NCBI RefSeq assembly: GCF_958298935.1
Contig: NC_084922.1
Location: 2,172,501 to 2,236,500 of the forward strand
Direction of reading: 5' to 3'
DNA length: 64,000 nt
From: Phragmites australis
Lineage: Eukaryota > Streptophyta > Magnoliopsida > Poales > Poaceae
The stretch's first letter is position 1; each line of letters opens with the position of its first letter. Positions 1-10,186 of this stretch are shown piece after piece. Position numbers and translations under genes: made by a program. The notes beneath the pieces are model-generated. The model did not search any database and was not told the origin of the DNA. It worked only from the letters and a program-made list of their open reading frames with translations.

Positions 1-445
1 TTTTAAAATGTCAAAAGAACAATCTAGTGAGGAAAATCAAATTGGAAGGATTTCCTTGTGCAAGTACAAATTAAGTGATCGATACATCAATAAATATCAA
101 TTCTCACAAAGCACTTATAACACCAATCTCCTACCTGTTACACAACCGCTGCAAAAAAAAATAAAAAATAAAAATAGTACACAAAATTTACATTTGTTTT
201 GAATTTCCCCCCTTTTGATACGTACGCAAAGCAGTGTCATGTATGGATGCTTCCCAATACCACCCACAAGACCACAGCACTGCAAAAAGAATGTTTTGAT
301 GTATCACTGTATACGTATAAAATCCCTCTCACACGTACGTACATTTCTACATGTAATTGTACGGGCGGCAATAAGCCACAGACGACGGGCGAACGTGCAT
401 GCATGCGCACGCGTGCACGCGTGAAATGCGCGCCACGATCAGAGC

Positions 446-1990
446 TCATAGGCTCCGCGAGAGCTCGTCGGATTGGAGGCGTGGCCGCTCGACGTCGCAG
501 ACGAGGTCGCGCAGGCTGGGCTTGAGCTGCGACCGGAAGAATTCCTCGTACTCGGCGGCGCAGCCGGCCTTGCGCCGCACCTCCACCACCACTAGCTCCG
601 GCGTGAGCTCGTAGATCTCCGCGGCCACCACCAGAGAACCGTGCTCGCCCTCCCGCGTCCCCTCCATGCTGATCGACCCGTCGTCCCTCTCGCGCACCGC
701 CATGCCTGCCGCCGTCGCGGCCCCCTCCAGCGTCGCCAGGATCCGTTCCACCGGCGCCGCCGACACGAACCGCGTTGCCGCCGGGTGGTGCTGCTTCTCC
801 GGGTCACCGGTCCCTGCCGCCTCGCCGTCCACGAACAAGCCTGAGAGATCGAACCCCCTCGAGAACGAGATGATGTCGAACGCGTTCAGGCTCGATCTCC
901 GCCTACTACTCCCGCCAAGCCCGTTGGGCCCTTCCAGCTGCAGCAGCGACGGCGCCGACCCGCACGACGTCAGCCCGGACGCCTTTTTAATTAGTTGCGC
1001 GGGAGCGTTCCCGCCGTCCGTCCGCGGCGTGCCGGGCTCGGGCGGCGAGGTGGACGCGTCGATGCCTTCGTCGTCCAGTTCAAAGCAGGTGAAGGAGCGG
1101 TCGTCCTCGATGCGGAAGGAGAAGCGGCGGAAGCCGATCTTGAACCACTCGTTATCCATGATCTCGTCGGCGGTGGCGCGGCGCTGCGGGTTGGTGTCGA
1201 GGACGCGGCGGAGGAGGCGCGTGAGCTCGGGGGAGAACCACCTGGGGCAGCGGAATTCGCCCCTGTGGATCTTGCGGTACATGCCGACGAGGTTGCGGTC
1301 CTGGAAGGGGAGGTAGCCGGCCATGAGGACGAAGAGCACGACGCCGCAGGACCATAGGTCGGCCTTGGCGGCGGCGTAGCCGCGACGGGAGAGCACCTCC
1401 GGCGCGACGTACGCCGGCGTGCCGCAGAAGGTGTGGAAGAGCCCGTCGTGGCGCATCTGTTCGGCGACGGCGGAGAGCCCGAAGTCGGAGACCTTGAGGT
1501 CGCCGGCGTCGTCGACGAGGAGGTTCTCGGGCTTGATGTCCCGGTGGTACACCCCGCGCGCGTGGCAGAAGGCGACGGAGGACACCAGCTGCTGGAAGTA
1601 GCGCCGCGCGTCTTCCTCCCGCAGGCGACCCTGCGCGACGCGCTCGAACAGCTCGCCGCCGCGCACGTACTCCATGACGAAGTAGATGCGCAGCTTGGTG
1701 GCCATGACCTCGTAGAGTTGCACGATGTGCGGGTGGCGCACCCGCCGGAGCACGGCGATCTCGCGCTTGATATGCGCCGTCAGCCCGGACTTGAAGATCT
1801 TCTCCTTCTCCATCACCTTGATCGCCACCTCCTCGCCCGTGAGCACGTTGCGCGCGTGGTACACCTTGGCGAAGTTGCCCTGCCCCAGCAGCTTCCCCAC
1901 CTCGTACCGCCCCAGCAGCAGCGTCGGCTTCTTCACCTCCCGGCCACCGCTGCCGCCGTTGTTGCCTCCCTTGCTTGCCATGCGCACCAT
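446..1990 (-). CDS. CBL-interacting protein kinase (CIPK/SnRK3), intronless
   Basis: Encodes a 514-residue Ser/Thr kinase of the SnRK3/CIPK family, which calcium-loaded CBL sensors recruit to membranes to phosphorylate transporters. Kinase domain is about residues 29-284: Gly-rich loop GQGNFAKV (36-43), ATP lysine K58, catalytic HRDIKPENLL (D151), DFG 169-171, activation segment ending in APE (196-198). The C-terminal regulatory half carries the NAF/FISL motif (NAFDIISFSRGFDLSGLF, from residue 369), which is the CBL-binding autoinhibitory element. A phosphatase-interaction-like stretch (TRFVSAAPVERI) follows. Length is slightly above the usual 430-480 because of linkers rich in Ser, Gly and Pro. 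Two in-frame ATGs (1990 and 1981) are possible starts; the second gives MASKGG and 511 residues. It is a single exon, as in the intronless CIPK clade, and very GC-rich, which creates long antisense ORFs. I cannot assign the paralogue number. Confidence 0.95.
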   Translation of the reverse strand: MVRMASKGGNNGGSGGREVKKPTLLLGRYEVGKLLGQGNFAKVYHARNVLTGEEVAIKVMEKEKIFKSGLTAHIKREIAVLRRVRHPHIVQLYEVMATKLRIYFVMEYVRGGELFERVAQGRLREEDARRYFQQLVSSVAFCHARGVYHRDIKPENLLVDDAGDLKVSDFGLSAVAEQMRHDGLFHTFCGTPAYVAPEVLSRRGYAAAKADLWSCGVVLFVLMAGYLPFQDRNLVGMYRKIHRGEFRCPRWFSPELTRLLRRVLDTNPQRRATADEIMDNEWFKIGFRRFSFRIEDDRSFTCFELDDEGIDASTSPPEPGTPRTDGGNAPAQLIKKASGLTSCGSAPSLLQLEGPNGLGGSSRRRSSLNAFDIISFSRGFDLSGLFVDGEAAGTGDPEKQHHPAATRFVSAAPVERILATLEGAATAAGMAVRERDDGSISMEGTREGEHGSLVVAAEIYELTPELVVVEVRRKAGCAAEYEEFFRSQLKPSLRDLVCDVERPRLQSDELSRSL

Positions 1991-2103
1991 TGACCAGCAA
2001 GAACTTCACTGGCTAGGCTAGCTACTTCAGCAAGGAGATGCTCTGGGGATGAGAGAATGGATCGGAGGAAGCAGAGAGAATAGAATTGAGGAATGAGAGG
2101 TTG

Positions 2104-2112
2104 CATATATAG
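2104..2112 (-). promoter_or_regulatory. Putative TATA box of the CIPK gene
   Basis: On the minus strand this reads CTATATATG, about 115 bp upstream of the first ATG. That spacing suits a TATA box with a short 5' UTR. Confidence 0.5.
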
Positions 2113-4200
2113 AGAGTGCATGCTAGGGAGTATGCTTTAAGAAAAGTTAGACTTTTTGATGATATTCATTTTTGTACTTATTTTCATGATATTGAATTTT
2201 TCTTGAGAATAATTATGTATTTCTGGTACAGTTGTATGTCATGGGCTAGCACTAATTCAGACATGAATGATTTGGATTTATCTACATCCGTTCGATGTGG
2301 ATTGCAACTTTATCTTGGCCGTTGGTTCTGGGTAAGGATACTTTGTGCTGCGTGGTCGGTGATCTGATGGAAGCTGGCGGGTACTTGTTTTTCTGCAATT
2401 TTATTTCTGTCATGACACGGACAAATTAGTTGGATAATGATTTTGCATCTAATTTTGTTTGACAATTCTATGCTTGCTCTATGCTTAGTTGGAATGCGTA
2501 TTACGGAAAAAGTCGGTGCATTGTGACAGTTGAGCATTTCACAGGTAATTTGTTGCTATCCTCCACGCAGGAAAAAGTTGGTGGGGAGCTACTTAAATTA
2601 TTCTATATTCTAGTCCAAAATGTCTGGATTCAGATTTAGATGCCATTACCACCTGTATGTCCTTGTGCCATCCAATTCTTTCAAGGACTACAATTTTATT
2701 ACAAGATAAAAATAGTTAAGCAGAAAATGTGAGTTCTTATCAATGAAAACTAAGCAGAAATATCTGACTCTTGGGTTCTTATATTTCTACTCACGTTTTT
2801 GAAAGAACTCAAGAAAAGAGGTCGTGTGTAGCAGGGGAAAGCAGTGTTCAACAATGGATCTCAGAAGTTGTTAATTTTTTTCCACAGTTTAACAAGGAGT
2901 GCCCTTTTCATTTTCCCAAGGTCACTGGTCTCCTATACCTTCCAAAACACAAGGGGGCACTTTTTGTTGAGCCCAAACAAAGATGTGTAACCCCTATAGA
3001 GTTCATAGAATCACATCAATACTTTTTCCACAGTGTTATTGTTGCCTTTTTATTTTCTTTGAAAGCTGCATGCATTGCACGATGAAATGTTCGTGGCGAA
3101 TGGGAAAAGAAAATAATTCTGATTGCTGCGATGACTATTTCTTGGAATAGAAAATACCAAAGAAACCTTCAACAATTGGGTAAACAATTTGTAAATGGTA
3201 TACATAATAAGGATTAAGGAGGAATGTGATGCCCAGGATACAGTGTTACACGTTGGATCCAACGCACAAACGGTGCAGTGGAAGCAAAAGGATTTTTCTT
3301 ACGGTATTTTAGCACCTTTTTGTCAACTGTAAGCTACAGGTAAGACATCAGAATTTGGAGGGCAGATTATTGACTGTAATAGTTATATAATCACTTGCGT
3401 GCAGTATAACGTTATTGTCATTAATTTTAAAACAAGCTGATATATGCTTAAGAGATACAGAAAACCGATACACCAAACGTACCTTTTGGACCTATATATA
3501 CATCATCACAATGCATGATGCCATGATGGACCCATGCAAAACATAGTGATAGTCTGGCTCTTCACAGCTTCCATCCATGCATGAAGAAAAAATCACGCAG
3601 ATGCAACACAGCAGAAGCTACTTATCATATCTTCCTAGTATGCATGCATGATACAGGAATGACATATACATGTTTGCAACAATATATCTAAGGAAAACAG
3701 ATCTTATACACGTCATTTTGCAAATCTACAGACCAGCCTCTGGCCTCTTACATGCAGTGACAAACTGGCAATAGCAAAACACCATAAACCAAACATGCCA
3801 TGTAACCGAAAGCCGTGTTGTCACTGGATAACTGCTGTAATGAGAAATTGAGAATCCAGAAGTTCAGAACCAGTGATTTATCCGATGAATTAATTCACGG
3901 TTTCATATACATCATGTAAATTCACAGAAAGCCAGGCAAAGTATGCTAAATGTGAGTTACATTCCACATAAAATTCAGTAATACTTGGATACTGTCAACG
4001 AGAGAGTCAGAAACGCTTCGGAGTTGGTTCAGCAGATAGAGGACACGAATGGCTCTAGAACCACGATACGCTGCACCATCAACACAACCATCAGCTATGA
4101 CAAAACGCAACAAACTAGTAGGCAACAGAAACAAAACAACATTGGAATCTCATCTAAAATAAATGTAAGCACACGTATTAAGTATGCATGATGGACATCA
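2113..4200. other. Intergenic spacer, nothing recognised
   Basis: AT-rich stretch between the CIPK promoter and the 3' end of the carrier gene. Short ORFs on both strands lack family motifs. I see no clear repeat boundaries or RNA gene. Confidence 0.6.
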
Positions 4201-4531
4201 CACGACCAACAAAATACATAGTTGGAGAAAATGTTCATGAAGTTTGGCTCCATTCAGTGACACGAATTGAATCCACTTATAGTATTTTCTCTTGGTAGTG
4301 TTCCTACCAACAACAGCATACGTCAGCAACAGAAGTTACCCAGAAATGCTCCAAATTACAACAAATGATATGACTATTTGGCATCAAAGGATCAAATCAC
4401 CATGGCAACATATAGACTAAAGAAATAAAAACTTCAGATTTTGTCTATAAGAACCAATTGCTGGCTTATAAAGCAGCTGGATTATTATAATTATGTCTTA
4501 GGCAGCACGAGTATGACCAACCAACCGGATC

Positions 4532-7500
4532 TTAAAGGCCTATACTCTTCTCGAACTTCTGGAGCTGATTCAAGAATATCCAAGTCAACTGCAAACAAAA
4601 TCGAATTAGGTAAGTATGATAAAAACATGCAATAGGGAAGTTGCCAATTTAGCAGATAAATGCTTGCAATATTTGCATTACCATGACATGTGGTGCAATC
4701 CTGATGCAGTAGACGGGAAACCCAGTGTAGAACTTAAATGGGCCTCCACTCTTCAAGGTCTTCATGGCGCAGTCAAGAGACCCAGTGTACGGATACTTCC
4801 CAGTGGCATCTGGCTGCATCTTCTGAATCTGTGTCTTCACATAATCAAAAGGCAAACTGCAAGCAGATGCAAAGAATCCTGATACAGCACTTGCCCCTAC
4901 AAGCAAATTCAAGATCTGTGAGGAAAGCAATGCTAAACATAAAAAGAAGTACCTTACTATCACACAAATAAAAGAAGCTAAGCAGCACAGTCTAATATGA
5001 ACTCCCTCAACTAAAAGCTATTTGGGCAGTACAACTTAATAGTAAGTGATGCAAATATGTCAGTTGGAGCATAAACCAGTAAAACGGAAAGCTACTTTCA
5101 GCAGGCTCAGCGTAATACAGCCAATTTCAACAGGCCAATAAAGTATTCAAACCGGGGAGCACAACTGATGCTTATTGCTTGAACTAACAGTAAAAGTGAA
5201 AACAGCGGGTCTACATTGTCAAGTTCTTAGTTCATGCGCTCAATTCTTTGGTCCCCTATGCCACTCTGCTTCATGTCTCAAAATGCACGAACAGTTTTCA
5301 CCACAGAATGCTATAAACAGAATATCATATGAGATCAGGACAATAACAACAACAACAACAAAGCCTTTGTCCCAAGCAAGTTGGGGTAGGGTAGAGACAA
5401 AACCCACAAAAGGATATGAGATCTGGACACAAAAGGAATATAATCTTACCAAGTACTGTAGAGATTTCTCCAGCGCCAAACTTGTCCCTAAACAACTCAA
5501 CACTCTGATCATAGGAGGCAAGCATGCCCATGTTTAGGGACATAGCTCTCACTACAGTTGGACCTGCACCCTTCCAAAGTGCCAGAACACCTTCGTCAGC
5601 AACAATACGGTAAAGCGCATGAAAAGCATTCTTGTAGTTACGCCGTTGGGCTGCTGGCAAGGATGAATCAGCCTGCATCCTAATGAGTGCCAAATCTGCA
5701 GGACTACCAACACATGCTCCAATTGCTCCAGCAGTGAGACCAATAACAGCTTTTTTCACTAGAGGCAATGGCTTTCCCTCATTTGCTTCAACTGCTTTAT
5801 TTGTTAGAACCCTGAGAAAATACACCATCGAGATATAAGATATCAGGCTGGATTCAGTGCCAAACATCATCTGTGGTGAAAGCAGACCATATTATAAGTG
5901 AGAAATATTTCTGGTAAAAAAAATATAGTTGAGAAATAGTAAGTGATTTCCCGGTCTCGCTTTAGGATCATAGTTAAAAACTACACCTGGCTTATCCTGC
6001 TTCACACATAGTAATGTAGAGAAACATTATCTGTTGATGTTATATGGTAGCTTCAATGGTCATGTATTACTCCAACTTCAGGAATGATGGACATGTTACC
6101 TTCACATGGGCATTCCTTCTTGTAAATAAAAACTTTTAAAGACAACTTTGTAAATGTTGTGAGAGAAAACTTTAAAGAGCACATGTAAATTCAGCATTAA
6201 TCCTAAAAGTTATTAGTCATGCTGAAGTGTGCACAGCTTGTTATATATGCTTTGACTGAACACCCCCCGGTAGCAGTATGCATGCAACAATTCAAAATTT
6301 TCAAAACATATTTACTGAAACCACAAGTTTCCGACACAAATTACTGAAGCCAATACTCAGTGATCGTCTTGTATGTTCATTTGGAGATTGGTTGTAAAAT
6401 ATGTAAACACCTGAAGGATCCAAGACGAGCAGTCGTGTATGTGGCCTGCCTTAGCAAACCAGCTGATAATCCCTGCGTGAAAGAAATGTATAAGAATCCA
6501 AACTGACAAGCCAACTCATGATTGCAACTCAATTCCAAAACTACTGAACATAATTCCTGCGGAGAGAAATAGCTGTGCCCTTCTACATTGGCAGCATGAT
6601 AGCTTTTAAATTGGCTATTTGTTAATCCATTACTCCATTTTGAGGGACTGTAGAAGTAAAAGATTATCTATTGCCACGAAACAAAATACAATATAATGAA
6701 TATCATCCTAAAAAGCACTTTACTATAACCATCAGTTTTGTATGCCCAACAACTCACGAAACCAAGCCATCACATTATGCTCTCGGAAACACAGGTTCGC
6801 CATTGGATTTTAGTTCATGCTACATTGCTACATCTACATGATCAGGTATTAAATACAGTCACTATAATCCGTGAGGTAGAACACCTAAAAGAACAAACCT
6901 TGTAAAAGGAACCAATTCCCTCATTAGCAAGCATCTTCTTGGTGACAGTAGCCGCAGAGCCCTCGCCCAACTGGATCTTAACCTGAAATATAACCAAAAC
7001 ATACCTTAATCCCGGACCAACAATGCATACCTTAGAGCCTATACTTGGATAAGTACCTGGCCTCGGACCGGTATTGAAAATCCCCAAGCCTTATGTGGAC
7101 TGAAAATAAGGACCCATGCACTAAGAATCGCAAGGCCTCGCCAAGAGCAAGCCTTAAAAACCTCAGACTCGGAGACAACAGTCACTAGACAATTTCCCAC
7201 AAGAAGGTCAAATGAGCTACTTGCTACAATCCTAAGCCATGAAAAAAAAATCCCATGACTGCATGTTCCCGAAGGTAAACTAAACAGTCGAACGAATGAT
7301 ATCTGCTGTAATATACTCATGAATGCAAAAACCACTTCTAAACCTTGTTGGATTTGTCCCTTTCACAGTTCATTAGCAATAGACTACTAAGACCTTAAAT
7401 CCACACAGTAAGTGTATCACATCCTCAGGCGTCACTTGGTACTTTCCAAATTCCCAACACTTCCAAACCTCAACACACTATTTCCACCGACCTAAACAAA

Positions 7501-7900
7501 CAGAGCGAGCACAATTGTCCTCCGACGCAATCCATCAACAGCTCTCCTCATCAAAATCCCATTCGAACCACCACTCGTCAGGAACCAACCCATAGCAGCT
7601 CAACAATCTGCTCGCTCGTAGCCCATTCACCGTGCACCTCGTGAGGCCAATCCCTCTGGATTCTAGAACCTGCCTATATTCGTGTACCAGTTCGCGCCCA
7701 AACCTCCTAAGCCCCCGGCGCGATGCCGAACGGGGAATGCCCTGGGAGAGAGCGGAGCGCGTGCCGGTGCGCACCTTGACCATGTCGATGGGCTGGATGA
7801 CGCAGGTGGCGAGCATGCCGGAGGCGCCGCCGTTGGCGAAGGGCTTCACCGTCTTCCACGCGGCCGCCTGCGGCTGCTGCTGCTGCTTCGCCTCCGCCAT
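4532..7900 (-). CDS. DTC: Mitochondrial dicarboxylate/tricarboxylate carrier (DTC), six exons
   Basis: Mitochondrial carrier family (SLC25) protein of 301 residues that exchanges 2-oxoglutarate, malate, citrate and related acids across the inner membrane. Minus-strand exons: 7900-7775, 6982-6899, 6472-6411, 5811-5450, 4896-4682, 4588-4532. All junctions are GT/AG and keep one frame. The three-fold carrier repeat is visible: PIDMVK in exon 1, PADLALIRMQAD in exon 4 and PFDYVKTQIQKMQPD in exon 5. These are the P-x-[DE]-x-x-[KR]-type signatures, each followed by a helix pair. The overall sequence closely follows plant DTC from ATCVIQPIDM to the C terminus FLNQLQKFEKSIGL, and family length is about 298. 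The start MAEAKQQQQ sits in a GC-rich first exon with a Gln-rich leader. Introns are AT-rich; intron 4 carries a SINE remnant. Confidence 0.95.
5341..5429 (-). mobile_element. Au-type SINE 3' end in intron 4 of the DTC gene
   Basis: On the minus strand the segment reads CTACCCCAACTTGCTTGGGA, then AAAGGCTTTG and a (TTG)n tail. This is the conserved 3' part of the plant Au SINE family. The tail lies at 5341-5360. The 5' half with Pol III boxes is not recognisable. It begins about 20 bp inside the intron, just downstream of the exon 4 donor at 5449. Confidence 0.7.
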
Positions 7901-8067
7901 CTCCTCCTCTCCTCTCGGCTCCCGAGCTCTCCCAGACCGAGGAGTCCTGTGGAGAGCGGAGCGCTTGGGCGCGCAGAGAAGGGGTGGTGGACTGGTGCCC
8001 GGGAAGGAGGCGATAGAGACCTGCGCAATCCCACGCGCCGGTTGAAGCTCCCTCCATCCATCCACGG

Positions 8068-8476
8068 AATTTTTTATTTTTTAATAAAAAATGCAAATAT
8101 ATACCAGACTCGTTTTAAAATATTGCAAATATTCCAACGGGCAAGAGGTCAACTGAATTTTAAGGAAGGAAATTTTATGAGATATTTTACCAAAAGATCT
8201 CTATAATATTTGGATTCATGTCGTTCTTTTCTAATTTAACGATTGTCACGTGTAACTGAGAGAAAATAGAGAGACACGTGACATATATAAGAAAAGTTCT
8301 TTCTGTAAAACCGGATCTCGTAGAATTTTCTTCCATACTTTACCGTGGCCAACTCGGCCGTTAAAATGAGGTTAACACGGCATGTCACCTGTTAGAAGTG
8401 TGTCGCCTGAGTATACATTTGTAATATTTTAAAACGGACTTATAAATCTATAATTTTTTAATTTAAAAAATATTTA
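8068..8476. mobile_element. MITE-like element with about 60-bp imperfect terminal inverted repeats
   Basis: The left arm contains GTTTTAAAATATTGCAAATA; the reverse complement of the right arm contains GTTTTAAAATATTACAAATG. Both arms are preceded by T-rich/A-rich stretches of matching layout. No ORF lies between them. No confident target duplication is visible, so the class is uncertain, but long AT-rich ends resemble non-autonomous Mutator-like elements. It sits immediately upstream of the DTC 5' UTR. Confidence 0.5.
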
Positions 8477-9426
8477 CTCTTCATCGACACAAGGCTTCTG
8501 GCTTCTTCGCAGTCCTGGGCCGATGGAGGTGGGCCAGCTGGGTATCCGCATTGGAGTACCAAGATCGGTCGTGTCGTTCCTTCTTGCCTCCCAGAGGAAG
8601 AGGATGTGCTCGGCGAAAAAGAAAAGGAATTTTTGCTTTGCAGAAAAGTATTTTTTTGGCTCTCAGGATTCGGATTTAAAAGATGGTATCTTGTCATTTG
8701 CACCCTTCCGAGGTTTCGTCTACTGTTGCTACGCTATGCTATGCTAAAATGTGAAATCTAGCTAATTGCAGTACATGTATATATTCTATCTTTTGCATGT
8801 GAGTAGAGGAGTAGATGCACAAAAGTGAAAATGACTAGCAGAAATACTCGTAGCCAGGCATTTAGGCATTTCAACTATATTATCAACAATCTGCCTGAAA
8901 GCAACACATTGCTGGCAAGACTCAAATGAGGACAACTTGAGAAATCACTTCTCTTTCCCATACCTCGTGTCTTGTGATATGATACGTGGAAGCATGAGAT
9001 CTGAATCCAGAGCCTGAGCCAGAAATACTTGGATGATATGTTTTCCAGGATAGAAGGTTCAGAACTGAGCAACTGATATATACATCGAAGCACCAAATGA
9101 TGAGCAGCATCAGAATCAAGAACTTCGTGCACTGAACAATTCAGGAAGACGGGAGGGGAATATGCCACAGTTTTTTCGCAGAGACATGATCTCACACCAA
9201 TAAACTTGTCAGCTTATTATTGGGAGAAGAGAGTTTGGACCATTGATAATGGGCAAGGCCAGAGAAACGGGCCATGGTGATGGAGGTTTAGCATGTTCTC
9301 TTGGATCGCTTTTTCTGATGTCACTGCCACAAAGACGAGTGATCGAAATCATGAGTGGGCTAGGCCGCGCTACACAACAATCCCGAGTTCAACAATTGGG
9401 CCGGAGCTAGATATTGCGAGTTTTTT
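8477..9426. other. Intergenic spacer, nothing recognised
   Basis: Mixed-composition stretch between the MITE-like element and the MULE. ORFs on both strands are short and match no family I know. Confidence 0.5.
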
Positions 9427-9650
9427 ATTTTTATATTTTTTAGTTAAAATTTAAATAAATAGATTCCCAGCAAAAATATTTACAAAACTAGACGTCCGCA
9501 GCCCTCCGAGAGGGCGGTTACGGGTCCTAACTGCTCCCTCAGAGGGCGGCTAGGGTCTTCCCGCTCGGCCCACGAGCTTACCGCCCCTGAGGGGGCGGGT
9601 AGAGCTCCTTACCGCCCTCTCAGGGGGCGGTAAGGGCTCCGCCCACCCCG
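9427..9650. repeat. Left terminal inverted repeat of the MULE with GC-rich palindromes
   Basis: About 70 bp of AT-rich terminus is followed by several near-palindromic units of the form CCGCCCYCTSAGRGGGCGG (about 9500-9640). The unit is repeated in inverse order at the other end of the element. Confidence 0.85.
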
Positions 9651-9683
9651 CCACGCCGCACCAGCCCCCCGCGCCCTCTCGGC

Positions 9684-9691
9684 TATAAATA
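9684..9691 (+). promoter_or_regulatory. Putative TATA box of the MULE transposase gene
   Basis: TATAAATA in the context GGCTATAAATAGCCC. A likely 5' UTR intron follows: donor CAG/GTAATT at 9839, acceptor TTTTCAG ending at 10184, two bases before the transposase ATG at 10187. Confidence 0.6.
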
Positions 9692-9965
9692 GCCCAAAAA
9701 ATAGAAAAAAAAACTCATAAAATTCGGAAAAAAATGAAATTTGAGAAGAGAGGGAAGTAGAGAGGAGAGGAGAGGGGAGGAAGAGAGGTCGGCGAAGTTC
9801 TGCTGCATTTGGGCTGTGGATTTGAAGAAAAAATTCAGGTAATTTTTTTCCTTTTTATTTTTTTAATTAGTTCAGTAGTAGTATATGAAATAGATTTTAG
9901 ACATTTATGACCTAAGGTTTAGAAAATTGTCAAATTTAGTTAGAAAATGGTACGATAGCAGTTAA

Positions 9966-10052
9966 ATATAGAATATTATTTTTAGTATATTATTTTTAGT
10001 ATATTATTTTCAGTATGTTATTTGTAGTATATAGTTTTTAGTATATTATTTG
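9966..10052. repeat. AT-rich short tandem repeat
   Basis: About six imperfect copies of a 14-15 bp unit like TAGTATATTATTTT, inside the putative 5' UTR intron of the MULE transposase gene. Confidence 0.75.
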
Positions 10053-10186
10053 TACCTGCGGACGTATGAGGCAACATTAGATAATAATTTGCGAACAAAG
10101 GGTAGCATTTAAAAACTATTTTATCCGATAATCAGAAATATAGTTTGTTGTCTTAACATGGGTTATATTTGCGGGTGTTTTCAGGA

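Noticed and set aside
666..1357. Open frames on the plus strand opposite the CIPK gene
   Set aside because: Composition-driven antisense frames; the kinase on the minus strand explains the region.
9411..9426. Target site duplication of the large MULE
   Set aside because: Flanks at 9416-9426 and 17483-17493 do not match convincingly; none is claimed.
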